In this document: positions 63,890 to 64,000 of the stretch, piece by piece
Layout: the number at the start of each line of letters is the position of its first letter
How positions within the stretch are numbered: position 1 is the stretch's first letter
Assembly (NCBI GenBank): GCA_910587345.1
Contig: CAJUKH010000026.1
Coordinates: 124,001 to 188,000 of the forward strand
Direction of reading: 5' to 3'
Origin: an uncultured Oscillospiraceae bacterium
GTDB lineage: Bacteria; Bacillota; Clostridia; Oscillospirales; Oscillospiraceae
Length of the DNA: 64,000 nt
Program-made: the position numbers and the translations under genes
The notes under the pieces: generated by a model
What the model was told of the DNA's origin: nothing
Database searches by the model: none
Seen by the model: the letters and a program-made list of their open reading frames with translations, nothing else

Positions 63890-64000
63890 TTACACGGCCA
63901 TAAGCTCCTTTTCCTTCTGGGCGCACATATCGTCAATTTGCTTACAGAACTTGTCGGTCATATCCTGCAGTTCCTTCTCACAGACCTTACGGTCATCCTC
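63890..64000 (-). CDS. frr: Ribosome recycling factor, C-terminal part (cut by window edge)
   Basis: Only the last 36 residues are present; the gene runs off the right edge. The reading EDDRKVCEKELQDMTDKFCKQIDDMCAQKEKELMAV matches the C-terminal helix of RRF, with the conserved (D/E)xxQxxTDKxxxxIDxxxxxKEKE(L/I)M pattern. RRF splits the post-termination ribosome together with EF-G. It sits in the usual place upstream of uppS, cdsA and dxr in the same operon, which supports the call. Confidence 0.93.
   Translation of the reverse strand, partial: EDDRKVCEKELQDMTDKFCKQIDDMCAQKEKELMAV

Overview
The window comes from a spore-forming, low-redundancy Firmicute genome, most likely a clostridium of the Oscillospiraceae (Flavonifractor/Oscillibacter-like). 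Direct evidence is the spoIIAA-spoIIAB-sigF operon, spoVAD-spoVAE, a Gram-positive PolC, an IreB homologue, two T-box leaders, strong AGGAGG-type ribosome sites, and many sigma-A promoters with exact 17-bp spacers. The genus-level placement is inference. Base composition is moderately GC-rich, with AT-rich patches at about 31.1-31.7 kb and 24.9-25.3 kb.

Layout. 0-9.4 kb: the 5' end of guaB, an acyl-ACP thioesterase, two spoVA genes, small membrane or acetyltransferase genes, mazF with an unusual leader, and a lipoprotein-nnrD pair. 9.4-14.8 kb: a Phe-type T-box leader, a polysaccharide deacetylase lipoprotein, pheS, a pheT with an enlarged N-terminus, and ireB. 14.9-24.9 kb: small orphan genes, a lipase-like hydrolase, a SUFU-domain protein, a degraded stretch, tRNA-Arg, a broken acetyltransferase, ftsK, uppP, a PfkB kinase and tepA. 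24.9-34.7 kb: a T-rich gap with DnaA-box-like sites, CmpB/DUF4364 genes, a tyrosine phosphatase, dus, a transporter plus M20 amidohydrolase pair, an AT-rich GyrI-like gene, a Cys-rich coat-like protein, an SPL-family radical SAM enzyme and tag. 34.7-44.5 kb: a GtrA/GT2/membrane-glycosyltransferase module, a YczE-like protein, the spoIIA operon, an IseA-like lipoprotein, and a Val T-box with an acetyltransferase and valS. 44.5-54.5 kb: an MFS exporter behind an attenuator-type leader peptide, EamA transporter, mpg, HAD, transglutaminase-like protein, uvrD/pcrA, pyrB fused to a PyrI-type zinc domain, and an aldo/keto reductase. 54.6-64 kb: the conserved order frr-uppS-cdsA-dxr-rseP-ispG-polC, all on the minus strand.

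How the parts fit together. The final operon couples polyprenyl and phospholipid synthesis (uppS, cdsA), the MEP pathway (dxr, ispG), the site-2 protease RseP and chromosomal replication (polC). UppP recycles the undecaprenyl carrier that UppS makes, and the GtrA/GT2 module probably uses the same carrier. The two T-box operons link aminoacyl-tRNA supply to pheST and valS, and each carries an unexpected first gene (deacetylase; acetyltransferase).

Most striking observations: (1) a 31-codon leader peptide with mutually exclusive terminator and antiterminator pairings directly ahead of an MFS exporter, behind a consensus promoter; (2) a degenerate tandem duplication of the tRNA-binding OB fold in PheT; (3) PyrB carrying a PyrI-like C-x4-C-x22-C-x2-C zinc domain; (4) mazF with no MazE, preceded by a 31-codon ORF whose ribosome site sits in a hairpin. 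No CRISPR array, rRNA operon or intact insertion sequence was seen.
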